DNA from: Sinotaia quadrata
Taxonomy: Eukaryota > Mollusca > Gastropoda > Architaenioglossa > Viviparidae
DNA length: 64,000 nucleotides
Assembly (NCBI GenBank): GCA_028829895.1
Contig: CM054180.1
Coordinates: 113,502,635 to 113,566,634, forward strand
Reading direction: 5' to 3'
Under the pieces are notes generated by a model. The model was not told the DNA's origin. It saw only the letters and a program-made list of their open reading frames with translations, and made no database searches. The position numbers and the translations under genes were made by a program. This document shows positions 26,401-39,200 of this stretch, piece after piece. Within the stretch, counting starts at the first letter, position 1. Every line of letters begins with the position of its first letter.

Positions 26401-27761
26401 AAGTATGTTTCCAGAAGCCAATAATTCATAATTCAAGTTGATAACAGGATGAAAAAACTTTTCAGTGACCAGTGCTCATAATTAAACGACACATCATGAC
26501 GAGTCACGTGTGAAGCGAAGAAGGAATAGCGTCTTCTCTTAATGATATGATACATTGCAGTGTAAATTCTTCACTCACTCTTGCATGTCGTATTATTGAT
26601 ATGATTTATTGCAGTTTTAATTCTTCACTCACTCTTGCATGTCGTGTTATTGATATGATACTTTGCAGTGTAAATTCTTCACTCACTCTTGTATATCGTG
26701 TTCTGTGCTGAATTATAGTATAGAGCGGAGCATTTTGGAGTCTTAAGTCATTTTAATTTCAATCGTCTAACGTGTCATAAATTATACTGCATATTATACC
26801 TAAAAATTGTAATTACCATTAATTAATAACACATACAGTACATTATAGTCCCACTGTAGTATCTCAGTGTCCATCTAAGCATGTATCATTTTCTTGAGTA
26901 CATCTTCAATTTTCATTTTATAAAAGAATTAATATCATAAGTATCTTTACCAGCATTTGTAAATCGAGAGAAATCTTTTATTGATTTGAATGAAAATGAA
27001 TATTTCAATAACAGTGACTGTGAGCGTTACAAAATCTTTGCTTTTCAACGTTTATAATGTTGTTATGTAGTCTGATTCATTGATTGCTTTAATCATCCCG
27101 TTTCTTCGGGTTTATTAAAGGCGTGCTTCCAGCACGTTCAAGAATAAACTGAAATGTGTAAATTACTACCTACTACTAATACTACCACTATAGTACTACT
27201 AATAAACATGTAAAATAAGGATAAAGTTTGTTATCAAAACATATATATTGCGATTGCTATTTATGTTTTATGTCTTGGTGGTCTTGTTAAAAGTTACATA
27301 CTCTATGTCTTGGTGGTCTTGTTAAAAGTTCTCAAGGTCACATACTTTATGTCTTGGTGGTCTTGTTAAAAGTTCTCAAGGTCACATATTTTATGTCTTG
27401 GTGGTCTTGTTAAAAGTTCTTAAGGTTACATACTTTATGTATGAATACAAAACTCTGAGCCTGGATGTTGTTCGTACAACAATGCAAACAGACGTACGTT
27501 TATAATAATAAAAAGTAATTTGCTCCACATGATCCTACCTACATGTTCCAATTGTCACAATATGCTTCGCTTGTTCCAGTCTATCTTGCAAAATACCAAT
27601 GATATGACAATAATTCGAATAAATATTTATTAAATATTTTTACGTAAATAGTAAACTACAAATTGACAAAAATATACGCACATATTGACAGTCAATAAAA
27701 TGTTAAAACGAAAAAAATCTGACTTACCTGAAACCGACGAAATTATAAAAAACAGAAACAT
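20029..27761 (-). CDS. Gene B: complete secreted Ig-Ig-coiled-coil protein with short-chain-collagen-C4-like C-terminus, 489 aa
   Basis: Complete gene. Exons: 27728-27761, 25714-25866, 24729-24938, 23108-23253, 22234-22636, 21045-21116, 20029-20480 (TAA at 20031-20029). The joined coding length is 1470 nt. Domains: signal peptide about 1-15; Ig-like 1 at 16-132 (Cys33, Trp57); Ig-like 2 at 133-224 (Cys165, Trp180, GRYSC with Cys213); coiled coil 240-313 with hydrophobic residues at heptad spacing (Leu246, 249, 253, 256); C-terminal domain 316-489 with ten cysteines (330, 358, 395, 398, 414, 441, 468, 473, 484, 487). Possible N-glycosylation sites include Asn37, 45, 65, 74, 185, 195, 275 and 304. 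There is no transmembrane segment or collagen Gly-X-Y repeat. Intron 1 has a canonical GT donor, unlike A and C. I infer a secreted oligomeric pattern-recognition protein, probably hemolymph-borne. The function is not proven by the sequence. Confidence 0.88.
21045..21116 (-). CDS. Gene B exon 6: start of C-terminal domain
   Basis: 72 nt encoding YAIGSTYTHWGSDNC and SAETVYSG, residues 316-339. Donor CAG|GTACGA. Confidence 0.88.
21290..21580. repeat. Degenerate tandem repeat of about 40 bp
   Basis: Diverged units of the form AATATTAGAGCTAAATCAAT followed by TGTCTAAGCAATG in the gene B intron between exons 5 and 6. Related units occur at 57630-57845 in gene D. Confidence 0.7.
22139..22193. repeat. 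TATG/TG microsatellite
   Basis: TATG tetranucleotides followed by TG dinucleotides, within 45 bp of the end of gene B exon 5 on the intron side. Confidence 0.85.
22234..22636 (-). CDS. Gene B exon 5: rest of Ig-like domain 2 plus coiled coil
   Basis: 403 nt, residues 182-315. NGRYSC gives Cys213. The coiled coil at 240-313 is nearly identical to A, with small changes such as MQGSVSE for MHGPVSE. Confidence 0.9.
23108..23253 (-). CDS. Gene B exon 4: first half of Ig-like domain 2
   Basis: 146 nt, residues 133-181, with Cys165 and Trp180. Tyr173 (FLGYPP), as in C. A and D have His. Confidence 0.88.
24729..24938 (-). CDS. Gene B exon 3: second half of Ig-like domain 1
   Basis: 210 nt, residues 63-132. 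It has SISFLPNAGL where the others have SINFLPNAGL, and AYIHVS at the end. Val112 stands where the second Ig Cys is expected, and Cys120 follows. Confidence 0.88.
25714..25866 (-). CDS. Gene B exon 2: first half of Ig-like domain 1
   Basis: 153 nt, residues 12-62, with Cys33 and Trp57. Protein sequence is identical to A, C and D across this exon as far as I compared it. Donor AAAA|GTATGT. Confidence 0.88.
26541..26700. repeat. 53-bp minisatellite, 3 copies
   Basis: Units carry TTGATATGATACATTGCAGT followed by AAATTCTTCACTCACTCTTG, in intron 1 of gene B. Genes A and C have a single related unit at about 8085 and 42300. Confidence 0.88.
27269..27445. repeat. 44-bp minisatellite, 4 copies
   Basis: Unit TATGTCTTGGTGGTCTTGTT followed by AAAAGTTCTCAAGGTCACATA, in intron 1 of gene B. 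Gene A has one unit at about 8700. Confidence 0.9.
27728..27761 (-). CDS. Gene B exon 1: signal-peptide micro-exon
   Basis: 34 nt encoding MFLFFIISSVS plus one base, followed by the canonical donor CAG|GTAAGT. Same phase and length as A and C. This is the only visible copy with a GT donor here. Confidence 0.85.
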
Positions 27762-28170
27762 TCTCTATCACTCTCCAAGACTTTTATTCCTCCACGTGTC
27801 TGTCCAGTCAAGAAGCAGGACACGGAATGACGAGAGCACTGATTTTCTTTTCACTTTCTATCAAATGTGACGTAAGCATGGAGGAGGAAGGTCAAGGGTT
27901 AAAAAGTTTCCTTTGTAATGGAGGGTGAGAAAAAGTATTAATCATCACATTCATTAAACGTATACTGTACTTTACAGCTTAAGACGTGCAGTCACGTACC
28001 AGGCACACACTTGTGAACACTTGGCTTTTAATTAAGTGCAGGTCTGTGTTGACGTTTCCTGCCACACGAATGACGTCAGTAATGCTGGACTCGTAGTGTT
28101 CTAATAATATCGACACCAGTACTCAAAGAGTTTGTTTCCTGAGTGAGATTTCCTTCACTAAAATTAGAAA
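27762..28170 (-). promoter_or_regulatory. Putative promoter / 5' region of gene B
   Basis: Same layout as gene A: AATAAAA box (27782-27788) 20 nt from the ATG, E-box CACGTG (27793-27798), TGACGTAA (27868-27875) and TGACGTCA (28071-28078). The order is conserved. Spacing differs by only a few bases. Confidence 0.55.
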
Positions 28171-29361
28171 TAGAGAGAAAAAATTGTTTAAAAAAGAAAC
28201 CTCACCAAAACAACACTTATATCTTTCCTTCTGATATTTGTTAAAGTAAAAGGAACAGTATCGGTAAATCGTGTGTTTCTTATAACACACTCATATCACG
28301 CACGCACGTATATTTATGTAAAGCCTGCTCACACTGTTTCAAACAAAAACAATTGTTTGGGGTTTTGTTTTCTGCGAGATTATCATGTTTTCAATCACTT
28401 ACAGTTTGAGTTTAATATTCTTTAAAATAATTCCAGATCAGCTTTAATATTGCGGAATACTCGTATCGCTTCGTCATTCAAAACTCGAATAATGCCAACA
28501 AAATATATTCGAAATTATTATTAAGATATTTAATAATTGCTAGAACCACAATGATACCACAAAGATACTGGAAATAAGTAGACAATCCAGATAAATTATG
28601 ATTTTACTTAAATTCCTTGACTGTGATTTTATGACCGCTATGAGACGTGAAATGTTTCGTGAGAAAAGATTACTCAAAACACTAAAATCATTTCGATTTA
28701 TTCAAAGTTAAATAAATATTTTTCTGCCATTTAAAAGACTGTGACTAATTTAATCATCGTTGTGACACACTTGTGACATAATCGTAAGCTAATTACTTTG
28801 CTACACAGTATAAATATATTAGATATCTTACAGGACGTAATTTTCTCAACAATAAAATATGTAGTGAATAAAGTACTTATGCTTAAAAATAGCAACATAT
28901 AACATAGGAGTTGTGGTTTTGCAAACACACAATCAATATAAACAACGAGCATTTACGCTGTCTAAAAGCAATGTAATACGACGATTCATATGGGTTTTTT
29001 TTTTCAATAAAAGCTATTTTTTTCATACTTACAAAGAACTTTGGAAATTGAAACTGCTGCTGAATTGAATCTTTTACAAATCGTCAAATATGGCAACAAG
29101 ACCTTAATTAGAACATCGACATCGAATGAAAAATATTCAGTTTTACTTTCATTGAAACACGGTCATTTCTATTTTATCGTTTATAATTTGTATTTAATAA
29201 TATGTGCACACAGTGTATCACACTTATACATACATCCATCAATCGCACAGAAAATCGCATGCACACACTCTCTCACACCCATACACATCAATCAAAACAC
29301 TCTCACACGCATGCACACATTGATAGCTTGCTTGACTGGCTTTACTTTCGCGTTTGTTTTC

Positions 29362-29449
29362 GGCTGCTATTTGACATGAAGTGTTATCAGCTAGTTCAAT
29401 AAAATGCTGCTATTTGACATGAAGTGTTATCAGATAGTTCAATAAAATG
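29362..29449. repeat. 44-bp direct duplication
   Basis: Two nearly identical units, GCTGCTATTTGACATGAAGT followed by GTTATCAGCTAGTTCAATAA. They lie next to the gypsy integrase remnant. Confidence 0.9.
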
Positions 29450-29765
29450 CTGATATGTACTTTTTACGGATTCCGCTAGCCCACTCTCTGATCTATATTC
29501 TCGTAAAATAGACATGGACCCCCTAATGATTCTACTGTAGAAGAGATTGAAAAGTGAAAAAGTACATTCATACGGTACTTCGCGCAATGTGAACAAAAGT
29601 GTTGGCATATAAACATTCCAGTCACGTGGTCATTCTATGCACAATTTCTTCACTGACTTAATAATAGCAGCATTCAGATTTTCAACTAAACCATTACTCA
29701 TAGGATGGCATGAAGTAGTTTTAAACTGATTTACCATCAAAAGTTGCTTAATCCCTTTTATTCAG
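29405..29765 (-). pseudogene. Decayed Ty3/gypsy-type integrase fragment
   Basis: The minus-strand frame reads like the end of a retrotransposon integrase core and what follows it: a CHPMSNGLVE stretch (family pattern YHPQ-nGLVE), then PRDWN, then LLFTLREVP. An in-frame TGA at 29630-29632 interrupts it just before PRDW, and no complete pol gene surrounds it. Recognition is by pattern only. It is a dead remnant. Confidence 0.65.
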
Positions 29766-31345
29766 TGCTACATTGTGAAGACACGCCCCACTAAGAATGG
29801 GTTCATCCAAAGTTGTCATCACGTCACCTTCTCACATGTTACTAATTTAGGATTTGTTTCCAACATGAATTCCCCACTCACATACAACTATAAGTAACGT
29901 ACTACTGACACAATTTATCTGTTTGCAGATGGAACTTCCAACTTAAGGATTAATGTAATTTAACACTTACTAACTTTCATCCAAACAATGACTCATCAAA
30001 CCACCATCCACACACTGAGGAGTATTAAGTATATGATCAATTTTGAAAAAAAGTTTGTTATAGCTGTTATTAGATATTCACGATCGCGCGTGCGAATAAA
30101 TATTTTAAAATTACCATTTAAATCATTCCGCGGCATACCACACGCATCACCATATTCATTTTTACATCAGGCGTTTCAAAATAACCCCTAATTAACCAAT
30201 CAAATACGACTAGACAATACTGACAATAAAAGTGTAAACTCACGTGCTCTGATACAAGTAAACAGTGTATAGGTGCAGAAAGGTCAAGTTAAATCACCTT
30301 GTCGTATGTGAGTGAACCATGCGTGTCATATGTAGTTTTTTCTTTCCCTAGAGAGAAAGTATTGGACACATAGCTCAGATGCTAGTGGAATGTTTGTCCG
30401 TACGTGAGCGCGTCAGGTGAGTGACCGCTGGTGAAGTTCTGAGTAGACAGCTGACCTCAGTAATGTGACAAGGTGTTGGGCGATGTCTTTTCCTCCCCGG
30501 TGACTTTGATGTGATGCGTAATTGGTGCACTGTGTGTCAGTTGCTTACAGAGAACAAAGTCTTTTCCCTGAGTTTTAAATGGAACTAAAATACAAGCTTA
30601 ACACTGAAAGCCGATATCGTTCACAGGTCGAACAAAAGTCCGACTACAACAGTTGAATAATGAGCAGTATGGTAGAATGAGGTAAAAGAACATGTCTAAA
30701 CATTAATGTCATCATTACTTCTAAAATAATGTTCACTAATTCAGCAAAAGTCTTTTTACTAGTGTATGTCTGAAGGAAAGTTCAGGAGTATTTTAGAGAT
30801 GTTTTTATTAAATAGAGTCAAACGTATGAAGCCTTTCTATTTGAGTTTACTAGGAGTTACTTCCCCGGGATCTAAAGATAAAATAAAATTTCGACCTTTC
30901 ATTAAGCGTCGTTGGGATGAAATGGGCCGGGGCCCACGTGCAGTCTTAGTTTTAGCATGTTTGACATTCTAATTTTTACCAATCAGACTGAATTAAAAAC
31001 GTGTTCTTAAATTAATCAATATGTCTATAAAAAGTAGTAATTTAAATTTTAAAAATCCATTAATTAGTACAGTTGGTTTTAATTTTTCAGCACAATGTAT
31101 GACCCATTCAATTATCATTTTAGCGTGACGCTGAACGGGTTAATTGTTTATTTCACTAGCAGATTTCATTTACTTGAGAAATGACTGATGAGATAAGGTC
31201 AGCATGCATATTTGTAAGATTTAAACTGCTGATTTATACATCAATAACAAAGCAAAACAAAAGATGAAAAGACGCATCAAGAGAGAAATGGTTGCGGCCA
31301 CAATGGTTGATCAGGTTGATAAATTTGACAGCATAACTCGGACGA
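29766..31345. other. Spacer DNA of the B-C interval without recognised gene
   Basis: At 30268-30330 it resembles 16118-16180. At 31130-31345 it resembles 49610-49830. The stretch 30345-31120 has no match I noticed. It holds a 68-codon open frame (30766-30972, plus) that I cannot support as a gene. Confidence 0.45.
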
Positions 31346-32550
31346 GAATATAATGAGTTTTTGGTTGTGTGAGAGAGTCAAAACACCTTGCTGTTTATTA
31401 GACTGCCGACATGTTATATTGCTTGCATATATATTTTTCTCTATATTCACGCTTTGTATAAGTGGGAGTGTGTGTACGTGCATGTGTACATGCATGCGCG
31501 TGTGCGTACTCATGCATGAGTGCAGGTTTTTGTTTTAAGTGGCAAGAATTTACTTTATCTATCAGACAACAGTAAAATAATAAGAACAATGACAGAGTTA
31601 AAATATTACTTGATATTTCAAGAAACAGTTAAATAATTACAATTATAATTAGTATAAATTGCCTAGGTATACAGGTATATGTTTTAAATATCATATGATT
31701 GACATTGCATTATTTCGAGTTTATTCTCAGCTAATGAATATTGAGAACCTATAATACTAATAAATTAAATTTATGTTGAAAGGGCAATAATCCAGCATAA
31801 CATTAGTTATTTCTAAATTACATTATCCCCCTTGTTCTGGATTCGTTTTATTTTTTCAAAATATAATTCGTAGGCATTCTTCTTTCTAACTGACTTTAAT
31901 GATCTAAAACTGTCGCAGAGAAATGTCAATACCGCCATGATTTCGTTATTGAATCGGCACAATGCATTGGGTGCAAAATCAGAAGATTATAGAGATACTG
32001 GAAGAAATAATGCCGCATTACTAGTAATACGTTGATGTAAGTTTCATGAATGAATTACCTGAATTAAAAACAAAATTGTTAGTTATACTTAATCGTTCAT
32101 TACTGAACGTTTTTCTCTGGAATGCATCTTGTTGTTCTGCTTATTGAGGAAATGACGTCAGAGAGTGTGTGATTAACAGTCCCGAGGTTCAAAATAATTA
32201 GTTATTTGTAATTAAATTAATGATTTTATATTTAATAAGTTTAAACTTTCTTTCATTCATATCATTTAATTTTTTCTTTCAATATCTCTTAACTTGTTCT
32301 TTTGATCATCACTTTGCTTTGTTCCAGTTCAATGATAAAATAACTTAAGAGTTACGATTCATCACGTGACTACGGCGCTGAGTGGTTCTTTAACATTCCC
32401 TTTGCCTGGCGAGTTGTTGCCCCTTGAGAGGAATCTTGTTGATCTTCGGCAATCCACGCCAATAAATTTTTCAGTCTTTCAAAACAAGTTAATTGTAATT
32501 TATTTCCTTATTTCTAATCCCGTCCATACTCGACATTTTTGAAAATTAAA
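31346..32550. other. Spacer paralogous to 16190-17200
   Basis: Direct match to the A-B spacer over several hundred bases, including the single copy of the 25-bp unit near 31953. No gene seen. Confidence 0.6.
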
Positions 32551-32554
32551 GTTA

Positions 32555-32700
32555 TATCTTTTACTAGTGCACCTATCATATGTCATGTGTAAATTATTAT
32601 TGTATCTTTTACTAGTGCACCTATCATATGTCATGTGTAAATTATTATTGTATCTATTACTAGTGCACCTATCATATGTCATGTGTAAATTATTATTGTC
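32555..32700. repeat. 48-bp minisatellite, 3 copies
   Basis: Unit TATCTTTTACTAGTGCACCT followed by ATCATATGTCATGTGTAAAT. Nearly identical copies. Confidence 0.93.
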
Positions 32701-34710
32701 ATTTAAATTTTAATGATAGGAAAATGTATGAAGTTGTATTTTCAATAGGTCTACCATACACTTCAATGACGAAATCAGAAATTTAGAAAATATACAGAGT
32801 CTATTGTTCATTTTACAGACAGAAAGATTGTTCATTATATTATTTTTTGTTTGTGAAATGAGTGGAAAATTCTTCTTTTTTTACACATTAGATTACAATG
32901 TTTTAATTTATACATTTTGATTCATAGATTGTGGGTGCTGACTGAGTTAAAGTTAATCAGGTCAGATCACTATGATCATTAATGAAGAGACTTCCCACAA
33001 TGAGGGCATGACCATGGTATAGAGTAGACTATGATTACAATTCATTTACTTCAATCCAAGGACACAATCCTATTTCTATCATAGTTAAAATTCATTTTAT
33101 AATGTTAGCATCAACCTAGCACAATGTGCGCCTAGGTTTTAATCACACTTTAAAATTTTATGTTTCTTATAACATCTTATAACATCTGGCATGTTTTTTT
33201 TTGAAAACATTGGAAATGGAGAGAAAATAGCATGCTTATAAAACATATACTTTTAATGTTTCAATTTACTTACAATCACCAGGAATTAAATCGCTATATT
33301 TTATCAAACATACTTGCTGACTCAACGTGTTCGTTGTTGTATTATTGTGAGTGTAACCGAGAGAGTGATGAGTGAGGGGCAGACATATGGGAGGAAGTTG
33401 AAATTATGTATGGATATCGACACTATGATATGTGGTATGTATTTAACAACTCACGTAAACTAATATTTTGCTGGTTAAATTATGCAGTGTCAAGGTTCTA
33501 CAAGTGTCAGTATTTCTCTACAAGTGTCAGGATTAAGAAGCAAGAGTTTTTTTTACTAGTGAAGTCAAGATAGGAATCAGACTCAGTATACCTTAGTATA
33601 ACTATGAGTATAAAGACACATCACGAAATAAGACTCAGTATACCTTAGTATAACTATGAGTATAAAGACACATCACGGAATAAAACTCAGTATCCCTCGG
33701 TACTACTCGACTCTGGGTATAAAGACACATCTCTGCCTTCACTGATCAAAGAATCCTTGAACAGTTCTGAACTTAGACAGAAGAAACAGGAAAACACGTG
33801 CATTACAGTTCAAGGAATTTACGATAAATCACTCCATTATTTCTACCCTAATTATCACATTGTTAATATAATTCCCTATTCCCAACTCTATGGGGAAACC
33901 AAGTTGTTTGTTTTGTAGTTTTCCTTCAAATGAACACATGGGGAGTTCATAACTTGAGAAATATAAAAAAAAACTGTGGGACAAATTGTTACTGTATGAT
34001 TGTCTTATGTGAAGTGTGCAACAAACTGATTGAGTCACTAACAAACTATTCAATCATTCTTTGAACAAACGTTGGTTTGGGACAATAAAAATGTATTATG
34101 TATACATGTATGATTTGCATTGTATCTATATATTTATATAAGTATTAATTTCTTTACTAACTAGGTCATTTATTTCTGTTCTTTTATTGTGGAAAACTAG
34201 TTAAGATTTGTGTAGTCGTGCAGCCCACCACTTAGGGAGTCATTGTTTACACATGTATTGATGTAGTGGCAAATGGGGTCAAAGATAGTAAAGTCGTGTT
34301 ATGTGTACTATTCTGTCAGGGTACATGCTTTTATCGTTGTACACTGTTTTAGGTATTTAGTAAGTGAATTTGATGTTTATAGTTTCAGATACAAAATAGT
34401 ATCTAGTGTGTATTTGTGTATTTTCGTATTCTAGTTTATATTAATTTCTTTGCGTAATTTATAATTTATTTATTTGCGAATGGTTTTCTCATAGTACTCC
34501 AACATTTGTCTTTTAAATCTTAGTTTGCATTTATTTTGTATTACAGGAAAGAGTTGTGCTTAAAGAGTAATTAATGTAGTTTCTTTGATATTAAAGTCAT
34601 CACTTAACTCTTAGTGATTTAGAAGTAAATTACATACGAAAGTCAGAAAACAGAAAATGATAGTGATTTCCAGTTCTTGCGACTAGTGGTTTGCAATTCA
34701 AGGGCTTTCT
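32701..34710. other. Spacer DNA, no gene seen; part paralogous to 50040-51010
   Basis: The stretch from about 33690 to 34620 matches 50070-50990 in the C-D spacer. AT-rich, without recognisable coding content. Confidence 0.55.
33485..33740. repeat. Short tandem duplications of about 52 bp
   Basis: Units of ACTCAGTATACCTTAGTATA followed by ACTATGAGTATAAAGACACA, two close copies and one diverged copy. A short doubled ACAAGTGTCAG lies just before. A related single unit is at about 50067. Confidence 0.8.
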
Positions 34711-34730
34711 ATATATGTACGCGCGCGCGC

Positions 34731-34807
<77 letters not shown>
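34711..34807. repeat. GC-CACG-CA-TA compound microsatellite
   Basis: A run of about 97 bp of alternating purine and pyrimidine: TATATG, then GCGC, GCAC, CACA and TATA. Confidence 0.95.
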
Positions 34808-35759
34808 AGAGAGAGATTAGTATTTATCAGTAATGCTCTTATTATCGTTAATAACTCTGAATCATATTTCACTGTAGCTATTTTTTAAATATAAAATAAT
34901 TCTGAATATGAATTTAAGGTACACATAAATCATTCTAGTTACGGGGCATTGCAATGTTATGTCCTACGATGAATAAGACTGATTAATAGCATTAAAACAA
35001 AAACATTCAATCAGGCAGGAATTATCTAAGAGTTGACAATTGTGTGACTTTCGGAAGAAGAGAGTGGGTGGGCAAGTCACAACTATTGTTTGTTTCTGTT
35101 GTTTTGTTCTTCTCTTTCTCCATTGTACGTGCAATCATATGAGGGGTCAATTGTAAATTTCCATGTTGCTAACAAACAAGATGAGAGAATGGTGACAATA
35201 TTACACAAGACCGCCATTCATTCAATTGTTGTTATATTTGCTTTTGTTTGCATCGTGCACAGAAAAAAATCTGTAAATACATAAACTACAAACATGTCCA
35301 CTGCAATTACGAACATTAAAGGAAGAAACCAATAAGTCAACAAACCAATCAATCAATCAATCATTCAATCACAATTTAAGAAATAATTAATCATCGGAAA
35401 CCTCATGAAGTGTACATTTACACATTTACTTATAAATAGGTACAACAAGTGTGCTTATTCAGCATATATCAGTGCTTTAACTACTACAACTCTTAAGTCG
35501 TGACTGTAATTAGTTCCAGACAAGCAATGAGAAAATACAATTTTTACTGACCTTCATTTCTACAATTAACAGTTGGTGTACTACTTTATAATTTACTGAC
35601 CATTGTTTCTAAAATTAATAGTAGGTATTACTACTTTCTTTTTATAAATTTACCATTATCTGACGTCATCGAACTTCACTGTCTCATTGGACTCGCTAAT
35701 GTTTGAGAAAATCGTTATGGCCAGGTTTGTCACTTCACAGTAAGTGATAATGGCATCAG
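34808..35759. other. 3' flank of gene C
   Basis: Paralogous to the B and D 3' flanks. It keeps an intact TAGGT target at about 35627-35631, where the D flank carries a solo LTR. No gene seen. Confidence 0.65.
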
Positions 35760-36214
35760 TTATTTGGAACAGACAACACAAGTGACGATTTTATCGTTGA
35801 TATACGGAGGACACTGCAGACTTCCACAAGTGGACACAGTGTAGTACAGCAGTTTGCCGTCTTGGTTTGCCTGACTGTTTGGCACGTAGTTAAAGCTCGA
35901 GTCCACGCAGATGTATTCAGTGGCAGCAGTGTGTCCGTGGTGTCCTGCCATGAGATACCCTGAATATTCTCTGGTCCATCCCGGGGTGCAGACGTTCGTG
36001 GCGGGTATCATGATATTGGTGGAATGAGGGGTGTGGCACACGGCGCACGTGGGGTTAAAATCGTGAGTAGATTCTGGTTCTGTCTGGTATTCTCCTCCAT
36101 AGAGATAAGCGACACGATTTGGCTTTGCTCGCTGGTCATAAACAGGGTTTGGCGGCAAACACAGGTAGTTAGTTGCAGCACCGGAATGGTCATAATATGA
36201 GCCGCCAATAGTGC
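35760..36214 (-). CDS. Gene C exon 7: main part of C-terminal domain and stop
   Basis: 455 nt ending TCVVCSK and a stop. Variable spots: GGSYYDHSG, KPNRVAYLYG, GHHGHTAA, SQANQDG. All cysteines match B. Confidence 0.9.
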
Positions 36215-39200
36215 CTGAATGATAATCAAATAAACCTCAATAAAATGTAGTATCAGACGGCTTCAGTGAGTTAAAATAAAAGGAACAAAATAATACAAAA
36301 TATCACATAAATGGTTCGTTTTTTCAAATATGGTATCAGTCGTTATTGGAACCCTTTTATAAGCAACGTCAGTACTATCTATTCATAATTTCCAAGGACT
36401 TTGTCGTCTTTTAGAGAAATAAATTGTTTGTCATTGATTTAGTGAGGACGTAACGTTTTGTGGAATTCCTTTCGTTAGTAACAGTACTATGACTGTGGGT
36501 GGTAATAGATGAAAAGAATATATTGACAATTCTGACACGTCCTTCGTTCTCAATGCATGCTATTTATATTCATGAATTTGTAAAAAATCTCTTTTTCTAA
36601 ACGTAATACTTATAATAAATATTTACGAAACCGATTTTAATATCTTCAAATGATAACAATAATTAATTTAGTTTACGTATTATCAAAAATAATATACTCC
36701 AGAGCGAATATAACGTCTGAAAGAATTATTTGGACCTTCAAAGAAATCGCTGATTGTCGTACCTGAATAGACCGTTTCTGCACTGCCGGAACAATTATCG
36801 CTGCCCCAGTGAGTATAAGTTGATCCAATAGTATCTGTAAAAGAATCATAATAAATGTAACTTTACTGAAACTAGAAATCTGATGAGTACATTTACTTGA
36901 GCTATATGTCATATTGTAGCTAGATCAATTGTCAAAAGGTGGCGGAGTAAATTTGTGTATCGATTTTTCTAAATTTAATAATTATATATTTGTTGCCCTT
37001 GTTAATGTGTTCCGGTCTTGTTCACATGCTAATGAATATATTTTGTAACGAATGAGTTGTTTTGCTTGCTGAAGCAATCCAAACCAATTCCCACTGGATG
37101 AGTAGTTTTTTCTAATTGTCTCACACTTGTTTATAAGAACTTCATCCAATGGACATGGACCGAACGTTACCTTGATGAAGAGGTTTTATATATATAAGGA
37201 TTTCGACATAACTCAAGTGAGAACTGAAAATTATATTATTGTAAAATGGAACTAATTTAAAATGCGTTCCCTGCTTTATTTTATTGAAGATGAGATATTA
37301 ATTATAATTACAATATCAATCGAAAGAAAAAACCCAAAACTACTAATAACATCTGTTTGAAAATCGAAATCACCAATTCTACAGATGTCAATTTTACAAA
37401 GATCTCTTTTGACACTAGTCAATAATTTTGGTACATTTCATTTTGTAGTATTAATAGAAAATGAAACTAATAATTTTAGATACACGGGTGTGTATGTGGG
37501 CCTGTTTGTGTGTTTGTGTGAACATTAATATGTATATGAAGGTAACAAATGTTGACCATTTTCCTTTAAGAGAGAGACCTTTAATTAACGAACTCCGACA
37601 TCTTCGATGACATTTTGTACTGCATGAATACAAAACTGTGCACGAAACGATTCAAAATCTCGTCTAAGTATGAATAAATTAAATATACAGGTGCACGTGC
37701 ATGATGCTTGTATGTCCATGTGTGTGTGTGTGGTATGTCTGTGTTTGTGTGTCTGTAAGGAAAAACAGTTAAAAGAAGGTAATGCCGGTGTACATACAGG
37801 TGCGAAAATATTCCTTCACTTGATCGGACTGGTTTCGTATCTGACTGGCCAAATTGTCGTTGTTGTCACGGATACTGCTCACGGCATCCAGTAACAATTT
37901 CATTTCGGTTTGACTTCTATTAATAGCATCCGCCATTTCACTCACTGGACCGTGCATATTGACGGTTTCTTCCTGAAGTGCCTCCAGTCGCCCCTCGAGC
38001 GTTGACAGACGTTTTTCAAATCCATCAACACTGACTACAGCGATGTGGTTTTTCAGTGAGTCACTCTGTAGACACTGAACAGCTGGTGATGTTCCATCCA
38101 ACTGGCAGGAGTATCGTCCGTTGTTGAGGGGGTTTGGAAGCGTCAAGAAAAATGTATTGTTGTTGTGAAAGCTGCTTGGGACTGTCTTATTGGATGGCGT
38201 CTGTAACACAAACAAAATATCCACAAGCTCGATCACGGACATATATTCAACTATTCACGAATATAATCACTTATAAAACTTATTTACAAACAAACCAAAA
38301 AGCAATAAAATAATAATTCAAAAACACATATAAAACAGTAGAAGTATACACTGCAAATTAAACACACAAACATGAGCACAAAGACAAATTGTAATAGATT
38401 CCATATAGTTCACTTTATTTCTTTAAAGTGTTTTGTTGTGCTACAAAACATTATAAAAGGGGCTTTATCCACATGACTCTTGTACAAGTATTTGCCAAAA
38501 TTTGGACTAAATAAGGTTCACATATTTGAATGTCTGTTGCATACTCAAGATGGCACAAGCGGCTCAAAATCTGAATCAAGTAACTATCTGCACAACATAA
38601 TTAAATTAAAAAGTGTGCAATGAAATGTTTGAAGGCGTTTACTTACTTTCCAAACCACGTTTATGGGTGGATAACCCAAAAACAGAAATTTACCACACTC
38701 CAGCTGAACTGTCCATTCTCCGGTGTGTGGCTGGAACACTCTGTCAGCAGATGGTATTGCATGTAGACTGCCATCTATGGTAACAGGCGCTTCTGTCAAA
38801 CAAATTTATGAGTTTCGTGTTACAGATACAACTTATTTATTCTCGTCAATCTCCGAACCGATTATCGATTGAATTTAGTCCTTGATACATTAAATAATAT
38901 TACAACTATATTTTTAATAGAAAGTGTAATGTGCGTGTTAATATAGAACTAATTCACACATGAAATTTAGCTAACCACTCCAAAAATAATTTAATGAAAC
39001 TTACTCCATATGTTAACTTCATAGTAGCAGTGTAGGTATGAAGGAATATGGTTTTAAGTTGATTATTTTCGCTAGCGAAAATCTCGTGACCTCAGGTAGA
39101 CATTAATACGAATCAACAATAGGAAAATTGCAATATAATGTCTTATTTTATATTATGAAAAAAAATATGTTTTAAAGTTAAATAATTTTTATTCCAATCT

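Noticed and set aside
30355..30400. tRNA-like A-box (TAGCTCAGATGCTAGTGG)
   Set aside because: No matching B-box, no cloverleaf and no terminator nearby, so neither a tRNA nor a clear SINE head.
30766..30972. 68-codon plus-strand open frame in the B-C spacer
   Set aside because: Short, no recognised motif, no splice partners or paralogue.
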